Shown: in pieces, positions 1 through 7,811 of the stretch
Numbering within the stretch: the first letter of the stretch is position 1
Layout of the letters: each line of letters begins with the position of its first letter
Source of the DNA: a virus
IMG/VR virus record: IMGVR_UViG_3300006923_001878
Span: 1 to 64,000 of that record
Direction: 5' to 3' (one strand)
DNA length: 64,000 nucleotides
Notes under the pieces: generated by a model
Database searches by the model: none
What the model saw: the letters and a program-made list of their open reading frames with translations, nothing else
Told to the model about the DNA's origin: nothing
Program-made: the position numbers and the translations under genes

Positions 1-164
1 AACCTGTTTCAAGTTCCGCACCGTTTTATAAAAATGGATTGCCAAACTCACTTAAATATTCTGAGAATATATTGTATCTTCCTCTCGGGGAAAATGAGAC
101 AGAGGAGAGAATAGCTAAGATTGCTGAAGTAGTAAATACCTGGCTAGAGGTGATGAATGTATAA
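1..164 (+). CDS. DegT/DnrJ/EryC1-type aminotransferase, C-terminal fragment
   Basis: The gene begins before the window; codons are read from base 3 and the stop is TAA at 162-164. The 53 visible residues contain a YLPLGENE stretch followed by an amphipathic helix (RIAKIAEVVNTW). This resembles the end of PLP-dependent sugar aminotransferases of the DegT/DnrJ/EryC1/StrS family, where a 'LPL' strand precedes a final helix. Such enzymes transaminate keto-sugar nucleotides. The catalytic lysine lies outside the window and cannot be checked. A sugar-type cupin 400 bases downstream agrees with a nucleotide-sugar cluster. The stop overlaps the next start by 8 bases. The assignment rests on a short tail and is moderate at best. 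Confidence 0.5.
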   Translation, partial: PVSSSAPFYKNGLPNSLKYSENILYLPLGENETEERIAKIAEVVNTWLEVMNV

Positions 165-546
165 ATTAATTAAATCAACAGAGTTAGAAACTTATAAAAA
201 TTCAATTTATTATAAAACATTGAAAACTTACCTTACCAATCAAAAACTTTTGAGTCATAATATAATACATACTAGTAAGCCAACTACTATGATTTTTTAT
301 GGAAATAAAAATAAAGACGTAAAGTCAATACCTGTAAAGGTAACTGGTGAGTCAAGGATGAAAGATCTCCCACGAGATAAATTTTTCATTGTGAATATAC
401 TCGATAGTGAGAGAAAAAGAATGCGGTTGATGATTCTTAATAGAATAGCTAACAAAGAAAGTGAATTCTCTGATGAAGAAATGCATAAGATATCTGAAAA
501 CTTGATTTACAGATATGTAGAAGTTAAAGAATTTATAGAAGAATAA
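157..546 (+). CDS. Hypothetical protein (129 aa)
   Basis: I do not recognise this 129-residue protein. It is rich in lysine, asparagine and isoleucine, has no membrane segment or signal peptide, and has no clear catalytic motif. The N-terminal half is basic and tyrosine-rich. The C-terminal 40 residues are acidic and probably helical. The ATG at 157 lies inside the final codons of the aminotransferase fragment, and the next gene starts 17 bases after the stop, so it is probably co-transcribed with the sugar genes. It may be an accessory protein of that cluster, but nothing in the sequence shows it. Confidence 0.6.
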   Translation: MYKLIKSTELETYKNSIYYKTLKTYLTNQKLLSHNIIHTSKPTTMIFYGNKNKDVKSIPVKVTGESRMKDLPRDKFFIVNILDSERKRMRLMILNRIANKESEFSDEEMHKISENLIYRYVEVKEFIEE

Positions 547-562
547 ACAATAAGGACAAAAA

Positions 563-916
563 ATGAAAACCGAAATAAAATTTGTCTCGAAAGGTTGGGG
601 TTTTGAAAAGTGGATTGTAAATAAAGAAGAATATTGTGGTAAGCTTTTATTCTTCGCAAAAGGAAAGAAGTGTTCGTGGCACTTTCACAAATTAAAAGAC
701 GAAGTTTTTTATATCCAATCTGGGAAAGTAACTGTTCATTTTTCTAGCGGAGATGATCTTACCAAGTCAGAAAATCTTCTCCTTCGCAAAGGAGATAACT
801 TTCACGTACCAATTGGAATGCGACACCGGATAGAAGCTCACGAAGATTCCGAAGTGTTTGAGTTTTCAACCCAGCATTTCGATACAGATAGCCATAGAAT
901 AGAAAAAGGAGATTAA
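563..916 (+). CDS. Cupin-fold protein, sugar isomerase/epimerase-like
   Basis: This is a single-domain cupin of 117 residues. Cupin motif 1 supplies His40, His42 and Glu47 (WHFHKLKDEVFY), and motif 2 supplies His88 (PIGMRHRIEA), giving a full set of metal ligands. The N-terminal GWGFEKW and the ending FSTQHFDTDSHR resemble the C-terminal cupin of type II phosphomannose isomerase/GDP-mannose pyrophosphorylase and related stand-alone cupins. The likely role is sugar-phosphate or nucleotide-sugar isomerisation in the cytoplasm, but substrate cannot be deduced. A Shine-Dalgarno-like AAGGAC lies upstream. Sugar genes of this type in phages may serve glycan synthesis or modification of host or virion; that part is inference. 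Confidence 0.75.
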   Translation: MKTEIKFVSKGWGFEKWIVNKEEYCGKLLFFAKGKKCSWHFHKLKDEVFYIQSGKVTVHFSSGDDLTKSENLLLRKGDNFHVPIGMRHRIEAHEDSEVFEFSTQHFDTDSHRIEKGD

Positions 917-917
917 A

Positions 918-1145
918 ATGGATACTAAAATGGAATTTAAGGAAATGAAGCTATCGACTCAAGCACTAGGTGCCTTGATGATGGCACTACAAAAGTCCCT
1001 ACTTGAGCAATCGGACATTACCCCCGTCCTACAAGGCTTTAGCTTTGTCGATACAGAAGAGGGTCTCTGGATTAAGAACCCGCCTCTAGTCAAGTTTGAC
1101 TGGCTCAAGGTCGATGAGAATGGAGACGAAGTACAGGATGCCTAA
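918..1145 (+). CDS. Small hypothetical protein (75 aa)
   Basis: The product is 75 residues. It contains a helix with LSTQALGALMMALQ and LLEQSDITPVL, then a short region with NPP. It resembles small proteins that recur in T4-like marine phages, but I know no function for them. There is no membrane segment. A good AAAAGGAG site precedes the ATG at 918. The gene starts one base after the cupin stop, and its last codons overlap the start of the zinc-ribbon gene by 8 bases, which suggests translational coupling. Confidence 0.7.
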   Translation: MDTKMEFKEMKLSTQALGALMMALQKSLLEQSDITPVLQGFSFVDTEEGLWIKNPPLVKFDWLKVDENGDEVQDA

Positions 1146-1368
1146 GTATTCTTACGAATGTGAAGAGTGCTCCCATACGTGGGAAGAGAGGTGCAGGATG
1201 GGAAAGTCTCCTAAGGGCTGCCCATCCTGCACCTCTCTTTTTTTTACAAAACTTCCACCTACGATGACATATGTAAAAAGTAAGAGAGTCGATGTTGTCA
1301 ACCTGATTGATAAGTCAACCGAAGAGCTCAAAGCACAAAAAGACAATTTTAAAAGGAGAGAGTTATAA
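1138..1368 (+). CDS. FmdB-like zinc-ribbon protein
   Basis: The protein has 76 residues from the ATG at 1138; a longer in-frame start at 1096 is less likely because MPKYSYEC is the typical beginning of FmdB-type zinc ribbons. Cys8, Cys11, Cys28 and Cys31 form the two CxxC knuckles of a zinc ribbon, followed by a basic tail. Members of this family are small putative regulators of unknown activity. The gene overlaps the preceding one by 8 bases and its stop shares one base with the next ATG (TAATG). Bases 1184-1245 within it form a perfect terminator-like hairpin, described separately. Confidence 0.75.
   Translation: MPKYSYECEECSHTWEERCRMGKSPKGCPSCTSLFFTKLPPTMTYVKSKRVDVVNLIDKSTEELKAQKDNFKRREL
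1184..1245 (+). terminator. Intrinsic-terminator-like hairpin inside a coding sequence
   Basis: Bases 1184-1202 and 1221-1239 are a perfect 19-bp inverted repeat (core GAGGTGCAGGATGGG) separated by 18 bases. A run of nine T follows the right arm (1237-1245). It has the form of a Rho-independent terminator for the plus strand, but it lies wholly within the zinc-ribbon gene, between and after its two cysteine knuckles. The GC-rich stem stands out in this AT-rich genome. Actively translating ribosomes would cover the stem, so termination could depend on translation. Confidence 0.65.
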
Positions 1369-1703
1369 TGACATTTTTAATAGTAATGTTAGTTTTGACA
1401 ACAGTGTTTCTCATACTTTCACTTGCAATAAACATCGCAGCATTTTGGTATCTTAAGCAGTTGCTTAAATCTTATCGAAATATGGGTAATGCTATTCTTA
1501 AGATGAGAGACGTGATGCATGAATTCGCAGAACACATTAGTTCCATGTATAAGAAAGAATTATATCGAGGAGATCCAACTATTCGAGGAATAGTTGCCCA
1601 TGCTAAAGAGGTGGTCGAAGAAATCAATCTTTTCGCTGGTTCAATAGTAATAGAGGAAAACGAGGAGAGACCCAATGGCGGCAACGACACCGAAGAAGAC
1701 TAA
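1368..1703 (+). CDS. Single-pass membrane protein (111 aa)
   Basis: One long hydrophobic segment spans about residues 3-30. A coiled, charged cytoplasmic or periplasmic region follows, with a YRGDPTIRGIVAHAKE stretch. Small proteins with an N-terminal membrane anchor followed by 'YGD.T...L..H' occur in many T4-like phages, often close to gene 55, and I believe this is one of them; their role is unknown. A strong AAAAGGAGAGAG site lies upstream. The 3' end overlaps the sigma-factor gene by 29 bases, so the two are probably expressed together. Confidence 0.7.
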   Translation: MTFLIVMLVLTTVFLILSLAINIAAFWYLKQLLKSYRNMGNAILKMRDVMHEFAEHISSMYKKELYRGDPTIRGIVAHAKEVVEEINLFAGSIVIEENEERPNGGNDTEED

Positions 1704-2379
1704 GACCAAAAAGAACATGTATTTTACAATGGTGCATGAACAAGCAATTCTGGACTATGTGAAGTCTGAAGATAAAGACGAAAAGGAGCGGCTCTATATT
1801 TCACTCTTAGAGCCCGCCTTTACAGAGATGATTGATAAGATTGTCTATACTTTTAAGTTTAATTCCCTCCCGAATATTGATGTATTAAAACACGACTGCC
1901 TCTTGCAAGTTGTAAATGTGTTGTGCAAGTATGATAAAGATAGAGGCTCCAAAGCCTTTGCATATTTCTCAGTCATCGTAAAAAATTGGTTTATCCAACA
2001 GACTAAGAAAAATAAGAAACGAATGATTATAGAGCAAGACTCTGATGATAAAATCAGAGAAGCTTATCATAGCCAACTCATAGTCCATAATCCCTATCAT
2101 AAAACAAGAGAACAGCAAGAGTTCATTGACGGCTTAGGTAAACAAATTGTTAACTGGAAAGAAATGCCAAATCTTGGAGTTAATGAATTAAAAGTTATTC
2201 ATGCTATCGAACACCTCTTTGCAAATATAAATGAAATAGAATTTTTTAGTAAGAAAGCTATTTATCTATACCTGAGAGAGTTAACTGGGCTTACTACAAA
2301 AGAGATAGTTGCCGAGTTGACAAAGTTGCGAAAAAGCTATAAAGTCTTTAAAAAAGGGTGGGAACGGTCAGCAGTATGA
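1675..2379 (+). CDS. Late-transcription sigma factor, T4 gp55-like
   Basis: This 234-residue protein resembles the divergent sigma-70 relatives of the T4 gp55 group. Residues about 75-125 hold a region-2-like segment (LQVVNVLCKYDKDRG, AFAYFSVIVKNWFI, then basic KKNKKR), which in this family binds core polymerase and the -10 element. The C-terminal third ends in a helix-turn-helix-like part (YLYLRELTGLTTKEIV). T4 gp55 is 185 residues, so this one has extra N- and C-terminal sequence. In T4 it works with gp33 and the gp45 clamp to recognise TATAAATA late promoters. A GAGGAGAG site precedes the ATG. It should direct transcription of the head and tail genes in this window. Confidence 0.75.
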   Translation: MAATTPKKTKTKKNMYFTMVHEQAILDYVKSEDKDEKERLYISLLEPAFTEMIDKIVYTFKFNSLPNIDVLKHDCLLQVVNVLCKYDKDRGSKAFAYFSVIVKNWFIQQTKKNKKRMIIEQDSDDKIREAYHSQLIVHNPYHKTREQQEFIDGLGKQIVNWKEMPNLGVNELKVIHAIEHLFANINEIEFFSKKAIYLYLRELTGLTTKEIVAELTKLRKSYKVFKKGWERSAV

Positions 2380-2693
2380 GTAACATGGCAAAACTAGTAG
2401 AAGAAGTAATCGATAATATCAGAGAAGATCGAAATCTCGGAAGAGAGTTGATTGAGGAAATTAGAGAGAAGGTAGATAAAAAATCAGTTCGTTCTGAAGA
2501 TGTAGGCCAGACTCTCGGAAAATATCTAGATGTTATGCAGAAATCTAATGAACAACTAGTTAAGTTAACAACCTCTTTATCAAAAAAGATTGATCCCGAA
2601 GATCTTTCTTTATCAAAAGAAGATATGCGCAGTATTTATGATGAAATAAAGAAAGAGGAGAAAGATAAAGAAGAGGCTAAGAGTGAGGATTAA
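2376..2693 (+). CDS. Acidic helical hypothetical protein (105 aa)
   Basis: I chose the ATG at 2376, which overlaps the sigma-factor stop as ATGA; an in-frame GTG at 2358 would add six residues. The product is strongly charged and predicted all-helical, with an acidic, lysine/glutamate-rich tail (about residues 85-105). There is no membrane segment or cysteine. Tight coupling to the gp55-like gene raises the possibility of a transcription partner such as a gp33-like co-activator, but no motif proves this; a small structural or chaperone protein is equally possible. Confidence 0.65.
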   Translation: MSNMAKLVEEVIDNIREDRNLGRELIEEIREKVDKKSVRSEDVGQTLGKYLDVMQKSNEQLVKLTTSLSKKIDPEDLSLSKEDMRSIYDEIKKEEKDKEEAKSED

Positions 2694-2696
2694 CAT

Positions 2697-3314
2697 TTGT
2701 CATTTAAGAAGAAAAATAAATTATTTGGTTTAATATCTGGGCATGACGGTGCATATGCAGATATTACAGAATTTCTTATTAAAGAAAGCTTTGTAAAAGA
2801 CAAAGATCTCGGAATTACCAAGAAAGTTGGTGTAGTAGTTGACATATCTAGTCCTAATTCCGATGGCGCTGTAGATCCTTTCATATCGATCGCGGTTGAG
2901 CAAATACGAAAACAATCAAACAAGAAGAGAAAAATCTCTACTAGAACAGTGTATGTTCATGTTTTTGATCACTCAACTAAAGAAATTGGTAATTATGAAT
3001 CAGTAGAAATCGACAAACACTTCTGTTTAGCGATCGAATACTTTGGAAAGAAAGCAATTGATGTTGGAAGCCTTGTTCTTGTTGATTTACAAGGCGGAAG
3101 TTCTGTAACTATTTCTGATGTCTATCCAAATACAATGAAATATCAAGCATCTTTAGCTAAAACTAAAAAGAATCCAAAGCAACTTGCAACTTCTGGTATC
3201 TCAATCTCGGATCTCATGGCAGTAAATAAGACTGGTGAGCCTATCACATCTGTTTTTGTGGTTCTAGGAAATGTTAAAACTGAGAATGACCCGAAACCGG
3301 AGCCTAAGAAATGA
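2697..3314 (+). CDS. Probable virion/baseplate protein (205 aa)
   Basis: The gene uses a TTG start at 2697 with GAGG about eight bases upstream, overlapping no other gene; no ATG fits near it. The 205-residue product is beta-rich, with alternating hydrophobic residues and glycines, and a proline/lysine tail (about 190-205). I recognise no domain with confidence. It overlaps by four bases a spike-like protein that carries an HTH-type histidine motif and precedes large structural genes and gp25/gp6, so a baseplate or hub component is the most reasonable reading. Confidence 0.55.
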   Translation: MSFKKKNKLFGLISGHDGAYADITEFLIKESFVKDKDLGITKKVGVVVDISSPNSDGAVDPFISIAVEQIRKQSNKKRKISTRTVYVHVFDHSTKEIGNYESVEIDKHFCLAIEYFGKKAIDVGSLVLVDLQGGSSVTISDVYPNTMKYQASLAKTKKNPKQLATSGISISDLMAVNKTGEPITSVFVVLGNVKTENDPKPEPKK

Positions 3315-4183
3315 TTAAATTATCACCTAGAAGATTAAATCTAGGCTTTCAAGACGCTGTTGACAATATCAGAGATGAACTTGAAGCTTCTTCAAACTAT
3401 AAAGGCTCTGGTCTTGAAGGTAGTATTTCTACTTATGAAAGTCCAAAGTTAATCAGGCTAGAAAACCAAATACTATACGAACATGTAGACAACCCAGCAG
3501 GGCTTTTGTTAGGAAATGACAAGTTTTACAGAGATAAGAAAGGTAGTCCGGCTCCTGTAACGACTCTTTTTGCAGTAAGTGAGGCATCTGAAGGCGATGT
3601 AGACCTCCGAGATAAGGAATCTCTCCAATTCTCAGCTAGACTTGATGTATCGAGCATGACAGATATAAAAACACCAACTTTACTTGGAGATTTTAATGCT
3701 AGATCAGCTATAGAAGCATCTGCCGATGTCCTTAATCTCAAGGGCACAGAGTTCGTCCAGATTAAAGCAGGCGGTCGCAGGTATAATTCCAGGGGCGCAC
3801 GGGTCGATTCTAGGGCTGAAATCCATCTCTTCACCGAGGGAGCAGGAGAGGTTCAATCTCTACCTATGGGGGATAGCTTAGTGTCCGTTCTTGAAGATAT
3901 TATTGAAAGAGTAAGTGAACTTACTGCTACTGTCCAAAAATTACACAGCGAAAGCTTAACATTTAAGACAACCTTGGCAGCACACACTCATATCGCTCCA
4001 CTTATCGGGCCAACAACACCTAGCATAGAGCTAATGACAGCAACAATTGCTGGAGCTGTTAATGATGCAACATCAGTTGCAAACATCATTGGTAACGTTG
4101 CAAATAATATGTTTGTTCCCCAAAAATATCTGAAGCCATACTCACCGAAGAATATCCTCAGCAAAAATGTGAAGATTAACTAA
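3311..4183 (+). CDS. Baseplate hub/spike-associated structural protein
   Basis: The product has 290 residues. A central part has short beta repeats (LNLKGTEFVQIKAGG, AEIHLFTEGAGEV) like those in gp5/VgrG-type spike proteins. It is followed by a helical stretch (SVLEDIIERVSELTATV) and an AHTHI histidine motif at about residue 225. The end has Pro/Tyr-rich KYLKPYSPKNILS. This order of strand, coiled helix, H-T-H and tail recurs in structural proteins of marine T4-like phages near the baseplate genes. A membrane-puncturing or hub role is inferred from context. The start overlaps the preceding stop (ATGA). Confidence 0.5.
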   Translation: MIKLSPRRLNLGFQDAVDNIRDELEASSNYKGSGLEGSISTYESPKLIRLENQILYEHVDNPAGLLLGNDKFYRDKKGSPAPVTTLFAVSEASEGDVDLRDKESLQFSARLDVSSMTDIKTPTLLGDFNARSAIEASADVLNLKGTEFVQIKAGGRRYNSRGARVDSRAEIHLFTEGAGEVQSLPMGDSLVSVLEDIIERVSELTATVQKLHSESLTFKTTLAAHTHIAPLIGPTTPSIELMTATIAGAVNDATSVANIIGNVANNMFVPQKYLKPYSPKNILSKNVKIN

Positions 4184-4184
4184 T

Positions 4185-7100
4185 ATGCCTAAACCAACTA
4201 TACCAACAGTAACATTTGAAGAAATAAGAGAAATCACTAATAAAAGTGCCTTCTTCAAAGATGAACCATATAAAAGTGGCAAAGATGGCTTAATTCTTAT
4301 AAGTGATCCTTTAAAAGAGAGAGATAAACTCGAAGCTCTTACCTTAGTTACAAACTGCCTTAATAGTATTTGGAACTTTAAGCATGTAGAGTTATTTACA
4401 AATATTGAATACAAAAGCGGTAGTGATAAAGACGTAGTAATGACGCCAGCGTTAGAGACTACAATAAGAAAGATTCAACTTGGAGAATACGAGACTCCTT
4501 TCTCGCAAGCATTGTCTAAATTTTATAAAATAACAGATGATAATTTAGGTATAATAGATAAAAGAACCTATAATTCAATAGTTTCACACTCTCTATATAA
4601 GTGGTTTAGAGAGACTTACTTAACCGGGACGAACCTAGGTGACTACCTATCAGAAGGAAAGGCTTCTGACTTGTCTGCTATCAGTTGGGAAAAGACTGAA
4701 ATGGCTTTGGGTGAATCAAGAATCTTTATCGAAAAAAAAGAAGAGCAACCAAAAATTCTTGTTGTATTCAAACAAGCAAAATCTGTTGACGATATAAAAG
4801 AGAATATAAAAATATACACAGATTGGGCTAGTGACCTTGTAAGAGGTTTTGTTTTTAGAGATACTAAAGACATTAAACCAGAAGTCTTTTACAGAACATC
4901 ACTTAGAGAAGGCACAGATATAACTAAAATCTGTGTCTCATATAACTTTGTTGATGTTTTATTATCTAAGCAAGATGATAGCAGTCAATCGATTGAGGAA
5001 GAAGAGCTTATTAAATTAATTACGAGTTCCAAGGTTTCTATGTATAAAACTTCCTTTAAAGGGGAACTAGGCGTAGACTCAATTAAGACAATTAGTGAAA
5101 AAACCCTAAGACTCTCAGAAAAACTAAAGAGTGAGGTTTCTAACGAGTTTAAGACTGTAGACTTGTTCCTAAAAGAGAAAGAAGACTTAGCAGAAGAACT
5201 AAACAACTATGGAATGGCAGATAAAGAAGAAGCCGTTGCTATAATAGAGAGCGAAGAATACCCATTAAGTATCCCAAATTGGGGAGATGCCCTGGTAAGT
5301 TTATATACAAGAATCTTTGAGATCTATGTTAAGGAAAAGAAAAGAAATCTAAAATTCCTAAACTTCAATAACAAATTGCATGAAGAAGCTATTGAATTTT
5401 ATTACGATAAGAATAGAAACTTGACAGGTATTCTAGCAGAGCCTATTTCTGGTTCAAAAATTAGCTCCAAGAAACCAGAAAAACAATCTATAACAATACC
5501 TTTTGATGCAACAAACCCAAAATATCAGATTAAAGTTCCAGATTCTAAAAAAGAAAAAAAAGTAATACTTGTTACTGATATTGCACTCAAGAGTGAAGAC
5601 TCTAAGAACGATATATTGGTTGTTAATGAGGGAGAGATCTTTCCAAAGCTTAGAGATAACCTATCTTATGTTCTTAAGAGTGAGGAACAGATTAGTTTTA
5701 TAAGCAATTATAGTTATCACTTCCCGCTTGTGCCACTAAAATCTATACATAATCTGTTTATGATTAACCAGTCTTTTCTAAAAGAAGATAAACTTGGTTG
5801 GGATACTTTTCTAAGTAAATATCACTACCCATTATTAAACATCCACCCATCAGGAAAGAAAAAAGAAAAAAAAGCAGACCCTTTTGATCTAGATGGAGCA
5901 CCAGATTCTAATAAAATAGGGAAGAAAGACTTCGATAAGTCATATGCATATAAGGTTGCATTGGTTCCCGCACTAGTTTCTAAGTATAATTGTTATGATG
6001 ATCTACTTGAGATTATTGACGGAGGGGATCTTCATAGTATCCTTAACTTCTTTTTCGTTAAGTTTCCATGGCAAGAACTCTTGATGAGAGCTATCATCGA
6101 ACATAGAGATCGTCTAGAGTCTCTTGGGATATCATCTGGCGTGATGGATTGCATTGAGGGAATAGATTTAAATAAGATATTAGCAGCCTATAGAAATCTT
6201 CTAGCTCTCTGGGACAATAAAGAGAATATTTTAGTTGGCTTGGTTCCTACTTCGCCAACGATTCCGTTCTTAGAATATGTTCAACTAATTGACTTTACTG
6301 CTGAAATGCGCCAGCGTCTTGTTGAAGTAATCGCAGAAGCTCTTCTCACTGCTCTTGAATCCCTTATTGGTTTTGGTGTAAGAGATCTATTGAATATGTG
6401 TGACTTAGATCTAGAAGAAATCAATGCCTTGGCTCGTTCAAGAGATAAAAGTGAATCCTTTTCAAAGAATCCGAACCCCAATGGTGGAGGCGCTGGTGAT
6501 CCTGGGTATGAAAATAAGGTGAATCACTTTAGTTGTTCTCTTATGGAGATGCTAAAGGATTCTAATACTGATTTTAGTATCATTTTTGGTGAGTTGAAAA
6601 CCAGAGCCTTGATTTCAGGTGAAACTGACATATGCGATTTTAAAAAGTATTTAGATTTAGTATCGAAAACCCTAGACGCTACTGAATTACGAAAATTACT
6701 ATCAGGTTCTGCAAATGCAGACACAGTAGATATAGCAATTTCTTTAACGAAAGGAATATTGGCTGGTCCAACTGCTTATAGAACTGGTTCACAGAGGTTC
6801 TTTAAGTATATTGGAAGCTTAGTTAGTACTAAGAAGTGTATTGTAGATGAAGCTAACAGTTTGAATTTTGAAGTTGGAGTCTGCCCGGAAGACAAACTTC
6901 TTAAGAACAAAAAGCGTATCGAAGGAATGATCAAGAATAAGAATCTTGGGGACGATTACTTAGCTGATATCACAAATGATGCACTAGATGGACTCGCTCT
7001 GCTTTGTAGGCAGTTTAATAACTTAACTGGCGATGTTTTCGAGATATCAGCAAAACTTCCATCTATCATAAATGAATTCGGTAAGAACACTCTCCAAAAA

Positions 7101-7811
7101 TCAGTAGACTTTCCCATTTCTAGCTTTAAAGGGCTTAATACCATTCTGAGAGAACAAACCAACCAAGGCTTTAGCTCTAATCCCGATACTCCTGGCGGCC
7201 TTTATGCTATACTCAATAAGATCTATAACCATGATATTGTTAGTGTAACGAAAGTACCCAAGACAGATGTTTTCTATCCTCTGATAGATTTAGATAAAAA
7301 ATATCAGAGTATTAGTGAAGATATATCTATATCTTCAAGCGGGACTATTGTTTTTGGGAAAACGCTCACTGTTGATAAAGATGGTGTTTTAAGGCACAAC
7401 AAAGAAGATACTGAGGTTGAATTGGCACCTGTTATAGTAAATAATGAAGAATATGGCGTTTGTGAGTTTATCATCGAATCAACCTCAAGTGCTCTTAAGT
7501 TGAATAAGGAAGGTGTTCCAAAGTATAATGATTATGTAGACCGTCAAGTAAAAACGACAAATCTTAAAATGTCATCTTTATCATTAGAAGAAGATGTTTT
7601 AGATATTCTAGGTGATGAGGTACGATTGTCTGAATTGCTAGATAAACTATTTGATCCAAAAAAACATGAAAAAGATTCAGATTATCACAAGAAATTTAAA
7701 AATGTGGTTCAAGACTCAGGTAAAGACCCGTCAAGAGAAATTGGAAATTTAATGCTTTATAAAAAAATATTAGAGGAAAGTAAGATTTGTGAAAAAAAGG
7801 TGGAGAAATAA
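4185..7811 (+). CDS. Large virion structural protein (1,208 aa), function unknown
   Basis: This 1,208-residue protein has no domain I can name. It is lysine- and glutamate-rich, with many predicted helices. Residues about 645-760 are the most hydrophobic and resemble long amphipathic helices (LLALWDNKENILVGLVP, LVEVIAEALLTALESLIGFG). A glycine/asparagine linker lies at about residues 763-775. There is no signal peptide. The gene follows the spike-like gene by one base and runs directly into the next large gene (ATG immediately after its stop). Its place just before gp25 and gp6 suggests a baseplate or tail-associated protein. A tape measure is unlikely, since a better candidate lies at 57-58.6 kb. 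Confidence 0.6.
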   Translation: MPKPTIPTVTFEEIREITNKSAFFKDEPYKSGKDGLILISDPLKERDKLEALTLVTNCLNSIWNFKHVELFTNIEYKSGSDKDVVMTPALETTIRKIQLGEYETPFSQALSKFYKITDDNLGIIDKRTYNSIVSHSLYKWFRETYLTGTNLGDYLSEGKASDLSAISWEKTEMALGESRIFIEKKEEQPKILVVFKQAKSVDDIKENIKIYTDWASDLVRGFVFRDTKDIKPEVFYRTSLREGTDITKICVSYNFVDVLLSKQDDSSQSIEEEELIKLITSSKVSMYKTSFKGELGVDSIKTISEKTLRLSEKLKSEVSNEFKTVDLFLKEKEDLAEELNNYGMADKEEAVAIIESEEYPLSIPNWGDALVSLYTRIFEIYVKEKKRNLKFLNFNNKLHEEAIEFYYDKNRNLTGILAEPISGSKISSKKPEKQSITIPFDATNPKYQIKVPDSKKEKKVILVTDIALKSEDSKNDILVVNEGEIFPKLRDNLSYVLKSEEQISFISNYSYHFPLVPLKSIHNLFMINQSFLKEDKLGWDTFLSKYHYPLLNIHPSGKKKEKKADPFDLDGAPDSNKIGKKDFDKSYAYKVALVPALVSKYNCYDDLLEIIDGGDLHSILNFFFVKFPWQELLMRAIIEHRDRLESLGISSGVMDCIEGIDLNKILAAYRNLLALWDNKENILVGLVPTSPTIPFLEYVQLIDFTAEMRQRLVEVIAEALLTALESLIGFGVRDLLNMCDLDLEEINALARSRDKSESFSKNPNPNGGGAGDPGYENKVNHFSCSLMEMLKDSNTDFSIIFGELKTRALISGETDICDFKKYLDLVSKTLDATELRKLLSGSANADTVDIAISLTKGILAGPTAYRTGSQRFFKYIGSLVSTKKCIVDEANSLNFEVGVCPEDKLLKNKKRIEGMIKNKNLGDDYLADITNDALDGLALLCRQFNNLTGDVFEISAKLPSIINEFGKNTLQKSVDFPISSFKGLNTILREQTNQGFSSNPDTPGGLYAILNKIYNHDIVSVTKVPKTDVFYPLIDLDKKYQSISEDISISSSGTIVFGKTLTVDKDGVLRHNKEDTEVELAPVIVNNEEYGVCEFIIESTSSALKLNKEGVPKYNDYVDRQVKTTNLKMSSLSLEEDVLDILGDEVRLSELLDKLFDPKKHEKDSDYHKKFKNVVQDSGKDPSREIGNLMLYKKILEESKICEKKVEK

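Noticed and set aside
1096-1368. Longer start for the zinc-ribbon gene at 1096
   Set aside because: The added 14 residues are an out-of-frame overlap with the preceding gene, and MPKYSYEC from 1138 matches the family start.
3526-3834. Long open frame on the minus strand opposite the spike-like gene
   Set aside because: It is a shadow of the plus-strand gene, has low complexity Ser/Leu content and no ribosome site; no minus-strand gene is supported anywhere in the window.
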